From Neorhizobium sp. NCHU2750 (lineage in GTDB: Bacteria > Pseudomonadota > Alphaproteobacteria > Rhizobiales > Rhizobiaceae): a stretch of 64,000 bases of DNA. The position numbers and the translations under genes are program-made. Each line of letters begins with the position of its first letter. The stretch's first letter is position 1. The DNA is taken from contig NZ_CP030827.1 of the NCBI RefSeq assembly GCF_003597675.1, positions 1,240,001-1,304,000 of the forward strand, in the 5' to 3' direction. A model generated the notes under the pieces. The model worked only from the letters and a program-made list of their open reading frames with translations, ran no database searches and had not been told where the DNA came from. Positions 27,471 through 37,022 of this stretch are shown here, in pieces.

Positions 27471-28336
27471 CAGACCAGATCCACCTGTCGCGTGCCGGCA
27501 ACCCGAAAAGCAATCCGCATGGCGACCAAAAGCACGACCACGACGACGCCGACCAGCGTCACGGCAATGGCCGACCCGAACGGCCAATTGCGTGATTGCA
27601 AGAAAAGATCGACCAATGCATTGCCGATGAAAAACACTTTTCCACCGCCAAGCAATTGCGGGATCAGATATTCGCCAAGCAGCAGAATACTGACAAGTGC
27701 AACGCCGGTCATCACACCCGGGAGCGACAAAGGCAGAGTGATACCGAAGAAGGTCGACACGGGCTTTGCGCCAAGATCAGCCGAAGCCTCCAGCAGTCGT
27801 CGGTCGAGCTTTTCGAGGCTGACATAGATCGGCATGATCATCAAAGGCAAATATCCATAGACAATGCCAAGCAGCACAGCGCCTGGCGTGTTGATCAGCC
27901 GGATATTGTCAAACCCGATCATCTCAAAAAGATGCGGGATACCTCGCGCGCCAAGCAAATACATCCAGGCATAGGTGCGCACCAAAAGGCTGGTCCAAAA
28001 AGGAACCACAACCAGCGACACCAAAAGCAAACGTCGCTCAGGGCGTGTCTTGATAGCCAAGTAATAAGCGACCGGATAGGCGACCAGAAGACAGGTGAAG
28101 GCGCCAATCGGCGCAAGCAGGAGCGTATTCAAGAATGCCCCCGACCTGGATCCGAGCGCCGCAAATTGTGCAAGCGTAAATCCGGGCTGATATCCGCCTT
28201 CTGGTGCTCGTTCTCCGAATGCGAACACCAAGATCGCGATGAACGGCAGGACCAGAAACAGGAACAGCCAAAGACCAGCCGGTCCCACGAGAACGGCGGT
28301 CACAAGACGGCGCTTGGCCGTGATCGTGAAACGCAT
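27470..28336 (-). CDS. polyamine-type ABC transporter permease (PotB family)
   Basis: A 288-residue permease of the PotB type with FWTSLLVRTYAWMYLLG, INTPGAVLLGIVYGYLPLMI and the EAA loop EASADLGAKPVSTFFGITLP. ATG 28336 is chosen over an upstream in-frame TTG at 28354, as no stronger SD supports the longer form. It lies between the binding-protein gene (81 bp upstream) and the PotC-type gene, with which it overlaps. Confidence 0.9.
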   Translation of the reverse strand: MRFTITAKRRLVTAVLVGPAGLWLFLFLVLPFIAILVFAFGERAPEGGYQPGFTLAQFAALGSRSGAFLNTLLLAPIGAFTCLLVAYPVAYYLAIKTRPERRLLLVSLVVVPFWTSLLVRTYAWMYLLGARGIPHLFEMIGFDNIRLINTPGAVLLGIVYGYLPLMIMPIYVSLEKLDRRLLEASADLGAKPVSTFFGITLPLSLPGVMTGVALVSILLLGEYLIPQLLGGGKVFFIGNALVDLFLQSRNWPFGSAIAVTLVGVVVVVLLVAMRIAFRVAGTRQVDLV

Positions 28337-28417
28337 GGTGGATTTCTTCTTCAATCTATTTGCAAGTGATGACCGGAGGGCGACGAACTCATCGCTCTCC
28401 TGCCTTTTATCGAGTGG

Positions 28418-29581
28418 TCAAGCAGACTTGAAACGCGCCATGAGCTCAGCTCGCCCCGGATCCGTAAGCGTCACCGCTGCGCCAAACTCGAGCGGCGTCA
28501 ACGCGGCCTCCTCGGGATAAACAATCTTGTTGCTGGTAATGTCCTTCGGCAACAGATCGATGACGCGGCTGTCGGTTGCCGGAGCGCCATTTGCAATATG
28601 CTCTTTGACCGCATTTTGCGGATCCATGAGATAGTTCAACAGAGCATAGCCGGCGGCCTTATTGGGCGCATCCTTCGGGATCGCATAATAGTCGGTCCAG
28701 ATCTCGCCGCCGTCCTTACCTAACACATAGGCAATTTCTGGCATGTCGCGGTTGAGCTGTGCACCATCATTGGTCCAGCACATGGTCAGCCACGCGTCGG
28801 TCGAGCGCATTGATGGTTGATAGTCGGAATTGATAGCGAAGAGGTGCGGCTTGACCTTAATCAGCAGCTCTTCGGCCTTGGCCAGTTCGTCCGCTTTGAT
28901 CGAGTTGAAGTCATAGCCAAGGGACACCAAGGCGCTGCCGATCGTCGTCAATTGATAGTCATGCACCATGGCTCGGCCATCCGCCTCTGTCTGGGCGATC
29001 TCAAAGAAATCCTTCCAGCTCGAAAGCTTTGTCTTGATCTTCGAGGTGTTGACCGAGAATCCGGTCGTGCCCCAATTTTTCGGAACGGCATAGGTCTTGC
29101 CGTCGATCTGGCCTTCTTTGGTAAAGCGCGGGTTTTCCGTCGTCTGACTGAAATTCGCCAGCTTTTTAAGATCGAGTTCGTCGATCAGTCCAAGCTTGTG
29201 ATAGGTCGAGATCGTGTAATTGGTCGGCACGAAGAGCGACCAACCGGATGCGCCAGCCTGAAGCTTGGCGAGCATTTCCTCGTTCGAACCGAAGACATTG
29301 ACTTCAACGGCAACACCTGTCGCCCTTTTGAAGTTCTCAAATGTTGCCGGATCGTGGTAGTTGGGCCAGGTCGCAATCGACATCTGGCTGCCGAGATCGT
29401 CTGCGGCCATGGCCGGTGTCGATAGCGCGCCGGGAAAACGTGTCATGACGGCGCTGGCAAGCCCAAGCCCGGTCACGCCCAAAAAATACCGACGGCTAAC
29501 CGAACCGCGCTTGAGGCGCATAAATTCATCCATAAAGCCTTCAGCGGAGATCGGCAGATTATCCTTGTAGTCTTTGCTCAT
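28418..29581 (-). CDS. polyamine-type ABC transporter substrate-binding protein with Tat-like signal
   Basis: A 387-residue PotD/PotF-like periplasmic receptor. An unusually long N-terminus carries a twin-arginine-like signal, SRRYFLGVTG, at about residues 29-38, with cleavage probably after AMAADD. The mature part has MSIATWPNYHDP, TNYTISTYHKLGLIDELD, AVPKNWGTTGF and DYYAIPKDAPNKAAGYALL, as in this family. ATG 29581 is chosen because AAGGGAAC precedes it. The receptor gene follows the ATPase gene by 22 bp. Confidence 0.9.
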   Translation of the reverse strand: MSKDYKDNLPISAEGFMDEFMRLKRGSVSRRYFLGVTGLGLASAVMTRFPGALSTPAMAADDLGSQMSIATWPNYHDPATFENFKRATGVAVEVNVFGSNEEMLAKLQAGASGWSLFVPTNYTISTYHKLGLIDELDLKKLANFSQTTENPRFTKEGQIDGKTYAVPKNWGTTGFSVNTSKIKTKLSSWKDFFEIAQTEADGRAMVHDYQLTTIGSALVSLGYDFNSIKADELAKAEELLIKVKPHLFAINSDYQPSMRSTDAWLTMCWTNDGAQLNRDMPEIAYVLGKDGGEIWTDYYAIPKDAPNKAAGYALLNYLMDPQNAVKEHIANGAPATDSRVIDLLPKDITSNKIVYPEEAALTPLEFGAAVTLTDPGRAELMARFKSA

Positions 29582-29603
29582 GATGCTGTTCCCTTGTTTT
29601 GGT

Positions 29604-30695
29604 TTATGCATTCGATGCTGAAAAGACGTGTAATGTGGCCGGGTCGAAGCCTAAAAAGACTTCTTCGCCCGGCGCGACCAGATCATGATCGTTAAGACCG
29701 TGTCTGTCCGCCGTGATGAAGAAATCACCAAGTCCGGCTACGGTTACCGCATACTCCGCCGATGAGCCGAGGAAGATCCGATGAGTGACCAGTCCCTTAA
29801 ATGAGGCCAGGTCCGTCGACTTGGCACGGCTCATGCGGATGGCCTCTGGCCGAAGCGCCGCAATCGCTGCACCCGGCGCAAGCGCCCCGCTTGAAGCGAT
29901 CGCCGATCCATCGCTCAGGCGTAGTGTCTTGCCATCCGTCTCCATCATGACCGGAAACTGGTTGGTCTTGCCAACGAAGTCGGCGACAAACAGATCCTCG
30001 GGCCGATCATAGACGTCCTGCGGCGACCCGATCTGGCGAATGCGCCCGCCGCTCATGACGCAAACCAGGTCTGCCATGGACAGCGCCTCTTCCTGGTCGT
30101 GGGTGACGAGGACGAATGTAATGCCAAGCTCTCGCTGCAACGTCTGCAACTCGATTTGCATGGCCGAGCGGAGCTTCTTGTCGAGCGCTGCGAGTGGCTC
30201 ATCAAGCAACAGGACGGAAGGACGGTTGACGATAGCGCGAGCAAGTGCCACCCGCTGCTGTTGGCCGCCAGACATTTCGTGAATGCGACGTCTCCCAAAG
30301 CCGCTAAGTCTCACCATGTCCAACGCCTCGCCGACACGGCGTGCAATCTCAGATGCGGCAATCTTCGGCCGCATCTGCTTCAGCCCATAGGCGACATTCT
30401 CCTCGACGTCGAAATGTGGAAACAAGGCGTAATGCTGGAAGACCATGTTGACCGGCCGCTGATAGGCGGGAACGCCGTTCATCTCCCGGCCGGCGATCAA
30501 CACTGTACCCTCGCTGGGTTGTTCGAAGCCGCCGATCATCCTCAAGCACGTTGTCTTGCCGCAGCCGGACGGTCCGAGCAACGCCAAAAAGGCGCCCTTC
30601 GGCACATTCAAATTTATATCGCCTACAGCAGTCACCTGACCATAGGCCTTGGTCACTGAACGAAATTCGATGTCGTTCGTCGAAGCGGATGCCAC
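29604..30695 (-). CDS. polyamine-type ABC transporter ATPase (PotA family)
   Basis: A 363-residue ATPase. Walker A is GPSGCGKTT, the Q-loop VFQHYALFPHFDV, the signature EMSGGQQQRVALARAI and Walker B VLLLDEPLAALD. The C-terminal TOBE-like domain (about 270-360) contains ALRPEAIRMS and FLGSSAEYAVTV. It starts with GTG at 30695, preceded by AGGGA at good spacing; no nearby ATG fits. It is the first gene of the unit potA-D-B-C-SDR and is divergent from a LuxR-type regulator gene. Confidence 0.9.
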   Translation of the reverse strand: MASASTNDIEFRSVTKAYGQVTAVGDINLNVPKGAFLALLGPSGCGKTTCLRMIGGFEQPSEGTVLIAGREMNGVPAYQRPVNMVFQHYALFPHFDVEENVAYGLKQMRPKIAASEIARRVGEALDMVRLSGFGRRRIHEMSGGQQQRVALARAIVNRPSVLLLDEPLAALDKKLRSAMQIELQTLQRELGITFVLVTHDQEEALSMADLVCVMSGGRIRQIGSPQDVYDRPEDLFVADFVGKTNQFPVMMETDGKTLRLSDGSAIASSGALAPGAAIAALRPEAIRMSRAKSTDLASFKGLVTHRIFLGSSAEYAVTVAGLGDFFITADRHGLNDHDLVAPGEEVFLGFDPATLHVFSASNA

Positions 30696-30878
30696 GTCTG
30701 TTCCCTGCGGTTGGTCTGGGTGCGGCAGTCTCTGCTGCCTTTGCCACCGTCTGTTGATGAAACACTAAGTCTGACCCCATCAGCCGGTATATACCCCGAA
30801 AGAGGTATTTTCGAACCGTTAGCCGGATGGAAGATATATGTCTCAAGTAAGAAGATTTTGGAGTTTAGGGGCGAATTA

Positions 30879-31691
30879 ATGGGTATCGACCTTGAGGCTC
30901 TCTCGACGGCCCTCAATACGACGGTCGGGAAAACCACCATGACTGACGCACAGTTTGGCGAGACATTTTGCCAGATCATGGCCTCGTTGGTGAGTTTCGA
31001 CTATGTGGTCGCCTTCGCGTACCGTGGAAATGAGCGGCCGATCGATCTCTATTCCACTTTCGATAGCGCCGAACACATTGTCTTCGTAGCCCTTTATCAG
31101 GCCGGGCCGTATTTCTTGGACCCATTCTATCACGCTGCGATCGAGCACCGCCAAGGCGTGTTACGCATGCGCGACCTGGCGCCAGACCGCTTCTTCTCAA
31201 GCGAATATTATCGCAACTACTACGTCCAAACAGGACTTGCCGAAGAGGTTGGATTTTTCGTCAATGTAGATCACAATATCACAATCGTCCTATCTCTCAT
31301 GCGCAAGAAGAGCAGGGGGGGCTTCCCGCCCGTGGAGTTTTCCAAGCTCCAAGCCATCGAGCCGCTGATTTCCGCCATGGTCGGGCAATATTGGAATAGC
31401 TTTGCCTCCCGCTTCGATCGGCAACTGTCTTGCGGCCGTGACCAAACTCGGCGACCCGACCGAAAGGCCGATATTGCTGCTGCCGACACCGCCTGGCTAG
31501 GGCTTAATCTAACCGCCCGTGAAACGGCGATCGTCGATCTTGTGCTGCAGGGGCACTCGTCCGAATCGATCGGCCTCAAGCTCGATATCTCCACCGGAAC
31601 GGTGAAGGTTCATCGACGAAACGTCTATCGAAAGCTCGGCATTTCATCACAAACCCAATTGCTCTCGCTCTACCTAAAAAGCATGCAGTGA
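30879..31691 (+). CDS. LuxR-family transcriptional regulator (solo)
   Basis: A 270-residue regulator with a GerE-type HTH at the C-terminus: LTARETAIVDLVLQGHSSES, SIGLKLDISTGTVKVHRRNV and RKLGISSQTQLLSLYL. The N-terminal 190 residues show no clear acyl-homoserine-lactone set of W/Y/D/W residues, so it is probably a solo regulator sensing something else. ATG 30879 with AGGGG before it is preferred to an upstream TTG at 30711. It is divergent from the polyamine-type transporter and likely regulates it. Confidence 0.88.
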   Translation: MGIDLEALSTALNTTVGKTTMTDAQFGETFCQIMASLVSFDYVVAFAYRGNERPIDLYSTFDSAEHIVFVALYQAGPYFLDPFYHAAIEHRQGVLRMRDLAPDRFFSSEYYRNYYVQTGLAEEVGFFVNVDHNITIVLSLMRKKSRGGFPPVEFSKLQAIEPLISAMVGQYWNSFASRFDRQLSCGRDQTRRPDRKADIAAADTAWLGLNLTARETAIVDLVLQGHSSESIGLKLDISTGTVKVHRRNVYRKLGISSQTQLLSLYLKSMQ

Positions 31692-31745
31692 CAAGAGCAC
31701 AGGCACCGTTGAGTGATAAGCCGGCAGAATACCGCAAAAGCAGGC

Positions 31746-33341
31746 TTACCGTGCTCGACGAGCAAGGCACTTTGGTTTTTGCGCCAAAATCGGTTTTTGT
31801 CCTTCGCACAAGATCAGCATCTGCCCGCCTGGCATTTCGCGGATTTCCTGCGACATCATAAGGTCGCGCTCTCGCACCTGTTCGGTCTTGGAAAGACGCG
31901 ATTGGCCGAATAAATCCCCACTCCTTGATAGGGTCTTAAACTTGATCGTCGTCTTGCCAAGCGCGCGGGACACGTAGTCGGCGGTTGCGAGATCATTGGC
32001 GCCGAGAATGAGTTGGTAGCCGCAATTGGCCAAAAGAGATTGGCGCAGATTTTCACCATAGACAGCGTCGAGACTTTTTAGATCCTGAACGACGAAGGCA
32101 AGTTTGATATTATAACCGGCGACGAAGGGAAGCTTTCCGACGATCTCGTCCATGCGCTTCAATTGGCAAAATTCATCAAGGAGAAAATAGACCGGCATGC
32201 GTGCCGTATTGAGCTCGCGTGTCAAAAGGCTCAAAATCTGCTGAACAAAAAGGGCCGTGAGCGGCCTCAACAGGTTCAAATCCGAAATGTTCGGGGCGAT
32301 GTAGATCGTCACTGGTCGGCTCTGTATCGCGCTAAGCTCAATGTCGGTCGTGCTGGTCGCCATCACGATCTTTTCGTTCTTGAAGGGGCGCATCGCCTTC
32401 TGCAAATCCAGAAGTGCCGACTGTGCAGCTCGTTCCGATAGGCCGATATAGCTGTTGAAGCTTTCGATCGTAAACTTGGACAGGTAGGGCTCAGCCGCCT
32501 TGATGTCTTCGAACGTCGATTGCAGCGCCTCACCGCTATTGATGAAGCTGTTGATCTCGCCAAAGCTGCGCCGCCCCTCATATCTTGGGCTTTCGGTGAT
32601 GTAGCTGATAATGCCGGCCAAAACCTGCTGTGCTGTCGACTGCCAGATCGCATTCTCGGACCCTGACGTTTCCGGGATGAGCATATCGGCAATATTTTGA
32701 ATGTCGGTTGTGCGATCACCCGGTTCGCCGCGGATGAAATCAAGCGGATTATAGCAATTGCTATTCTGACTGCCCGGCGCAAAAACAAAAACCGCATTGC
32801 CATTTCGGCGGCGGAAGTCTGCCGTATTTAGAAATATCTCGCCCTTGAGGTCTGTGACGATCATCGAACCCTTATGGGCCAGAGCATTCGGAATAACGTA
32901 GCTCAGCCCCTTTCCCGACCGTGTCGGTCCGATCACAATGTGATGGCGTTCATCCATGACCCGCAGTGTCCTATGTCCGATGCGGCCAAGAATATGCCCG
33001 TCTTTGCGAAACCATCGCGCTTTTCGCAAGGACGCCATATCTTGAAACGACGCATTGCCGAGCGGATGAAACTCCTTTCTTCTGATGGCGATGATCAAAA
33101 TGCTGGAGGCCAAAAGAGCCGGAAAAAGCGATATCAATGCGATCCTTTGTACTCTGGCGTTTTCTATATGGTCCCAGAACTGCTTTACCGGCGCAAACGG
33201 TTCAGTCTTGATCATCAAATCCAGCATCGTCGCGTCGCCGGAGAGAATGCGCAAAAGAACGCCATAAGCGAGGAGCCAGACAACTAATCCGGCTGAGGCG
33301 GCAATTATGATGGACAGGAGCTTCAGCCGATCCTTCATCAT
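31746..33341 (-). CDS. virD4: type IV secretion coupling protein VirD4
   Basis: A 531-residue VirD4/TraG-family ATPase that brings substrates to the T4SS channel. Two N-terminal membrane segments (about 8-35 and 65-90) anchor it. Walker A is GPTRSGKGLSYVIP, then VTDLKGEIF. Walker B is YFLLDEFCQLKRMDE. It is shorter than Agrobacterium VirD4, which ends in a longer acidic tail. The start overlaps the virB11 stop as ATGA, so it is translated with the channel operon. Ends in a basic tail, CLARRAR. Confidence 0.93.
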   Translation of the reverse strand: MMKDRLKLLSIIIAASAGLVVWLLAYGVLLRILSGDATMLDLMIKTEPFAPVKQFWDHIENARVQRIALISLFPALLASSILIIAIRRKEFHPLGNASFQDMASLRKARWFRKDGHILGRIGHRTLRVMDERHHIVIGPTRSGKGLSYVIPNALAHKGSMIVTDLKGEIFLNTADFRRRNGNAVFVFAPGSQNSNCYNPLDFIRGEPGDRTTDIQNIADMLIPETSGSENAIWQSTAQQVLAGIISYITESPRYEGRRSFGEINSFINSGEALQSTFEDIKAAEPYLSKFTIESFNSYIGLSERAAQSALLDLQKAMRPFKNEKIVMATSTTDIELSAIQSRPVTIYIAPNISDLNLLRPLTALFVQQILSLLTRELNTARMPVYFLLDEFCQLKRMDEIVGKLPFVAGYNIKLAFVVQDLKSLDAVYGENLRQSLLANCGYQLILGANDLATADYVSRALGKTTIKFKTLSRSGDLFGQSRLSKTEQVRERDLMMSQEIREMPGGQMLILCEGQKPILAQKPKCLARRAR

Positions 33342-34357
33342 GGACGCCTTGCAAAATATATGTCCGCGACCCCGCGGCGGCCGCCTTCCCGGCGCAGCTG
33401 GATCACAATCGGTATGACGGTCTGGATATAGGATAACAAATCCGCTTTTGAAAAGCCGCTCGCCAGTCCCGATTGCATCACCATCATGATCACCTGCTCA
33501 TATGCGCCGAGCGGCGTATCCGCATGGACCGTGGAAATACTTCCCGGATGGCCCGTGTTGATTGCCCTTAAAAAGGAAAAGGCTTCGCCCCCTCGGATCT
33601 CACCAACAAACAATCGATCCGGCCGCATCCGCAAGGATGCTTCAAGCAGCGACTGGATCGTCACGCTTGCTGCACTCTGATCTCCCTTGGATGCTAGGAG
33701 ATGAACAGTGTTTTCCTGCGGTGGGTAAAGCTCACGCGTGTCCTCGATCGTGACGATCCGCTCGTGTTTATCGACTGCCTGCAAACATGCATTGAGCAAG
33801 GTCGTCTTGCCCGACGACGTGCCGCCGCTGATCAACACAGACACCCGCTGGCATAGTGCAAGACGGATAAAATCATATATCCGGCCGGCATCACGATGCG
33901 CTGCGAGCATTGCATCGGTGGATGCCTGTTGCTGCAACGCGCCCTCACTGCCACTGAGCGCACCGGCATCTCGCAGGTCATCAAGAGAAAAGGCGTTGAC
34001 TACCTGCTTGCGGATGGACACCGCGCCGCCATCCGGCGCGGCCGGCGGAAGAACGCATTGGATCCGCTCACCACTCGGTAGCGATGCGCTCAGTAACGGG
34101 TTTTCCCGATTGACAAATTGCCCGCTCAAGGCCGCGACCCGCTCGCCGATATTTCTGATTTCGTCTCCAGTCAAACCCGGGATTTGATGATGCTCCATCA
34201 TCTTGGCGCCGAGGCGCTCGACAAACACGCTTGTCGGGCGATTGACCGCAATCTCCACGACCAGAGGGTCGTCGAGGAAAGGCTGAAGCGGTTGCAGCGC
34301 GCGGTGAAGAAAGTAATGACTTTTCTCTTTGACATTATCATCGGGTCTGACGCTCAC
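33338..34357 (-). CDS. virB11: type IV secretion ATPase VirB11
   Basis: A 339-residue hexameric traffic ATPase at the cytoplasmic base of the channel. Walker A is SGGTSSGKTTLLN. The Asp box TIEDTRELY follows, then the Walker-B-like region RPDRLFVGEIRGGEAF and the His box TGHPGSISTVHAD. The N-terminal domain starts near HYFLHRALQPLQPFL. The start lies inside virB10, giving a 20-bp overlap. Confidence 0.94.
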   Translation of the reverse strand: MSVRPDDNVKEKSHYFLHRALQPLQPFLDDPLVVEIAVNRPTSVFVERLGAKMMEHHQIPGLTGDEIRNIGERVAALSGQFVNRENPLLSASLPSGERIQCVLPPAAPDGGAVSIRKQVVNAFSLDDLRDAGALSGSEGALQQQASTDAMLAAHRDAGRIYDFIRLALCQRVSVLISGGTSSGKTTLLNACLQAVDKHERIVTIEDTRELYPPQENTVHLLASKGDQSAASVTIQSLLEASLRMRPDRLFVGEIRGGEAFSFLRAINTGHPGSISTVHADTPLGAYEQVIMMVMQSGLASGFSKADLLSYIQTVIPIVIQLRREGGRRGVADIYFARRP

Positions 34358-35519
34358 GCCTGATCTCCTTCATCGCCTCGGAAACCGGATCGGGATAGAA
34401 ATCACTGAAATCCAGATCTTGACGGACGTAGACGAAGATCCGCTCACCCTGGGCAATGTTGATGGTGGGCTGGATCCGCAGATTTTCCGACAGTACTGTA
34501 TTGGCCATCGAACTGAACGTGCGGGCGATCGTGTCACGGGCCAATTCTTCAGCGCGCTTCGCATCATCACTGTCACCTGACGCCTCGTCGCTGCCATAGC
34601 CGGTCAGATAGCTTGCACCAGCACCCACGATCGACAAGAGGATTGCCGAGCCAAAACGTTCCTTGAACTTATTGTCGACATGTCCAGTCAGTCCCGAGCG
34701 GCCAAGACCGTCTGCTCCGATCGAGTTCAATCTCACCGTCACACCGTCATTGCGGATAAGGCGCGTCCAGACCACAAAGATCCGCCTTTGCCCTCGGGTG
34801 ATATCGGATTGATATTCACCAATCAGGCGTGTTCCTGTCGGTATCAAAAGCCTGCGGCCATCGAAGGAGTAGACATCCTCGGCGGTGATTGCTCTAATCT
34901 GACCAGGCAGGTCGCTATTGACCGCTGTTTCTAAAATGCCCGGGATCATGGTTCCCTCAGGAACGACAGCATCGATACGTGCGATCTGGCGCGCCCTCGC
35001 GCTGCGGTCCGATAAGTGCGACGCAGTGTTGAGGTAACGGCTCGCTTTATCGTCGCCGGCCACCGTCGAACCGTTTGCCTCTCCGCTCATTTCTTGGACG
35101 TGGTCGCCGACACCACGCTGGTCCATCGACAAGAGTTTTGATCGGTAGCGCTCTGGAAATTCTTCGACGAACGGTAGGTCATTGTGTGCCTCTACCGGGG
35201 CAGGGGCAGCCGATGAGGTGACCGGTACCGGCGCAGGCTGTGGTGCGGGCAGAGCAATGACTGCAGGCTTAGGTGGCGGTTGCGATGTCGCTTGCCTGAG
35301 AAAAGACGGAGGCCGAAATGAGGTCGTGCGAAATTCCTCGTCATTTTGAAGATTGTCCACCGCTTTGTCATGCGCACTGGACAAGGCCAGATAAATAGCG
35401 ATCGCACCGCTGCCCACGAGCGCCGTGACCACAAGCCTGTAATTGCGTTTGGCGTTTCGATTGGCGACCGGGATGTGGTCTTCTGCATGGAGCGCTTCGA
35501 GTTCGGGTGTCATGGTCAT
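34338..35519 (-). CDS. virB10: type IV secretion channel protein VirB10
   Basis: A 393-residue VirB10/TrbI protein that spans both membranes. A short cytoplasmic N-terminus is followed by one membrane segment (LVVTALVGSGAIAIYLALS, about 28-46), then a proline-rich periplasmic stretch (about 75-115, PPPKPAVIALPAPQPAPVPV). The C-terminal TrbI domain (about 200-385) has GTMIPGILETAVNSDLPG and RLIGEYQSDITRGQRRIFV. It overlaps virB9 by 4 bp and virB11 by 20 bp. Confidence 0.94.
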   Translation of the reverse strand: MTMTPELEALHAEDHIPVANRNAKRNYRLVVTALVGSGAIAIYLALSSAHDKAVDNLQNDEEFRTTSFRPPSFLRQATSQPPPKPAVIALPAPQPAPVPVTSSAAPAPVEAHNDLPFVEEFPERYRSKLLSMDQRGVGDHVQEMSGEANGSTVAGDDKASRYLNTASHLSDRSARARQIARIDAVVPEGTMIPGILETAVNSDLPGQIRAITAEDVYSFDGRRLLIPTGTRLIGEYQSDITRGQRRIFVVWTRLIRNDGVTVRLNSIGADGLGRSGLTGHVDNKFKERFGSAILLSIVGAGASYLTGYGSDEASGDSDDAKRAEELARDTIARTFSSMANTVLSENLRIQPTINIAQGERIFVYVRQDLDFSDFYPDPVSEAMKEIRRERQTR

Positions 35520-36304
35520 CGCGAACCCCTTCTGCTTTCATGCCTAGCTGAAACCTTGTGGACCTTCATGTTTGCAACAGAAGCCGAGAGATTGAAGACG
35601 CAAGCCCAGCGCTCGCCATCGCGCAGCGTATACTGGCCTTCGACCCCGTCGACGACGATATAGGCTCCCTCCTTGCGGAAATTGCGCAATGTCTCGCTGC
35701 CGCCCGCTCTCACGGCAAATATCGCCGGGACATCCGCTTCAAAGCGCAGGAATGTCTTGGTCCCGTCATCGAACATCATACTCGGCTTCAAGCCGGCATC
35801 GCCGGAAAAGCTATAGTTTGAGTTGATCTTCTTCGTGTCGAGGCCAAAGATATTGGGAAATGCCGCCCGTCTTTGTGCCTCCTGGAGCAAGGCAGCCTCT
35901 GCTGCCTTTTCGGGATAGATGAAACGGATGCCAAAGATCTCTTTATTCTCCCTCGGCGCGTGGTCGCTGAGCTCCAGGAAATAGATCCGCTTGGTGGTTA
36001 CGACATTCATGTTCGTCCCCACGTTTTTGGCCACCGGTTTGACGAAGAGAATGTTGCCTTTCTCGGTCGGTGCTACCTGCCAGCTCTCCGTGTCGCCGAG
36101 CGAAATCGTTTCAAATTTCTCGTCATCGTCAAAGACAATCATCGTAGAGACACCATAGGTCGCTTCGACCTTCAAGACATTGTTTGGCTGATAGACGACG
36201 CTCGTGATCCTCCGATCATCATGACCTGGCGCTGGCAACTGGCTAGCCAAGACAGGCATCGGCAACATAAGGGCGATCACTGTGAGAACTCTGCCTCCCA
36301 TCAT
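35516..36304 (-). CDS. virB9: type IV secretion outer-membrane channel protein VirB9
   Basis: A 262-residue VirB9/CagX protein that forms the outer-membrane core ring with the lipoprotein and VirB10. A signal peptide (MMGGRVLTVIALMLPMPVLA) precedes the mature part. The N-terminal domain contains RITSVVYQPNNV, and the C-terminal domain has NYSFSGDAGLKPSMMFDDGT and FAVRAGGSETLRNFR. ATG 36304 with GGGGGAG before it is used; it overlaps virB8 by 4 bp. Confidence 0.93.
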   Translation of the reverse strand: MMGGRVLTVIALMLPMPVLASQLPAPGHDDRRITSVVYQPNNVLKVEATYGVSTMIVFDDDEKFETISLGDTESWQVAPTEKGNILFVKPVAKNVGTNMNVVTTKRIYFLELSDHAPRENKEIFGIRFIYPEKAAEAALLQEAQRRAAFPNIFGLDTKKINSNYSFSGDAGLKPSMMFDDGTKTFLRFEADVPAIFAVRAGGSETLRNFRKEGAYIVVDGVEGQYTLRDGERWACVFNLSASVANMKVHKVSARHESRRGSR

Positions 36305-36996
36305 CGTGTCTCCCCCGCATCGACTGTCTCCTGCTCGCGGCGATACTGATAGACCTGAAAGCCCAATGGATTGTCGAAACGCCAATCGTTGCGAATGGGT
36401 GTTTCGGTATAGCGATAGCGGACAATCGAGATGAAATGCCTCGTAACGCTGTTTGTCTCTGACGTCTCAGTCGTGGAAAACCTCACAAGCGATGTGCTTT
36501 GATTGGGAAATGCGACCGACTTGATCGATACCGCGACCGACTTGTCCTTGCCGTATCGGTCGACCGGATTGTCAGGATTGGCCGCCCGATAAAGCGATTG
36601 CAATTGCCGTGCGGCGTCATCTGTCGAAAGCAACGCTGCGAGCCCAAAATTCTCGGAGATGGCAAAGGGATCATAGGCCTCGCGTGCTCGGATATAGCGC
36701 ACAATATTGGCCTGCGTCACCGCCTGGAGACTTGTAAAGTCGAGCGGCTTGGTCAGTCCGGATTTCACCTCGATATAGCCGGTGTTGCGATCGACCTCGA
36801 CGATATAGGGGTCAAACGATTTGAGCGGCAAAAGCGCAACCGTTGCAGTGAGCGCCATCATAGTGAGGACCGCAAACGTGCCGGCCACACACCAAGCGAC
36901 GACGCGCGAACGGCGGGCAGATCTCAGCAATTCATGCTCCCAGCGCTCGCCATCCTGGAAATAGCCAAATAAGGCGTCATCTTGCGATTTCGTCAT
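36301..36996 (-). CDS. virB8: type IV secretion inner-membrane protein VirB8
   Basis: A 231-residue bitopic VirB8 protein. The membrane segment spans about residues 32-56 (VVAWCVAGTFAVLTMMALTA); the periplasmic NTF2-like domain follows with SFDPYIVEVDRNTGYIEV and AREAYDPFAISENF. The C-terminal NPLGFQVYQYRREQE is the NPLG-type motif of the family. ATG 36996 is chosen, with GGGGAG upstream, rather than a TTG at 37026. Next gene virB9 overlaps by 4 bp. Confidence 0.93.
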   Translation of the reverse strand: MTKSQDDALFGYFQDGERWEHELLRSARRSRVVAWCVAGTFAVLTMMALTATVALLPLKSFDPYIVEVDRNTGYIEVKSGLTKPLDFTSLQAVTQANIVRYIRAREAYDPFAISENFGLAALLSTDDAARQLQSLYRAANPDNPVDRYGKDKSVAVSIKSVAFPNQSTSLVRFSTTETSETNSVTRHFISIVRYRYTETPIRNDWRFDNPLGFQVYQYRREQETVDAGETR

Positions 36997-37022
36997 CCCA
37001 TCACTCTCCCCATGGTGCTGTC

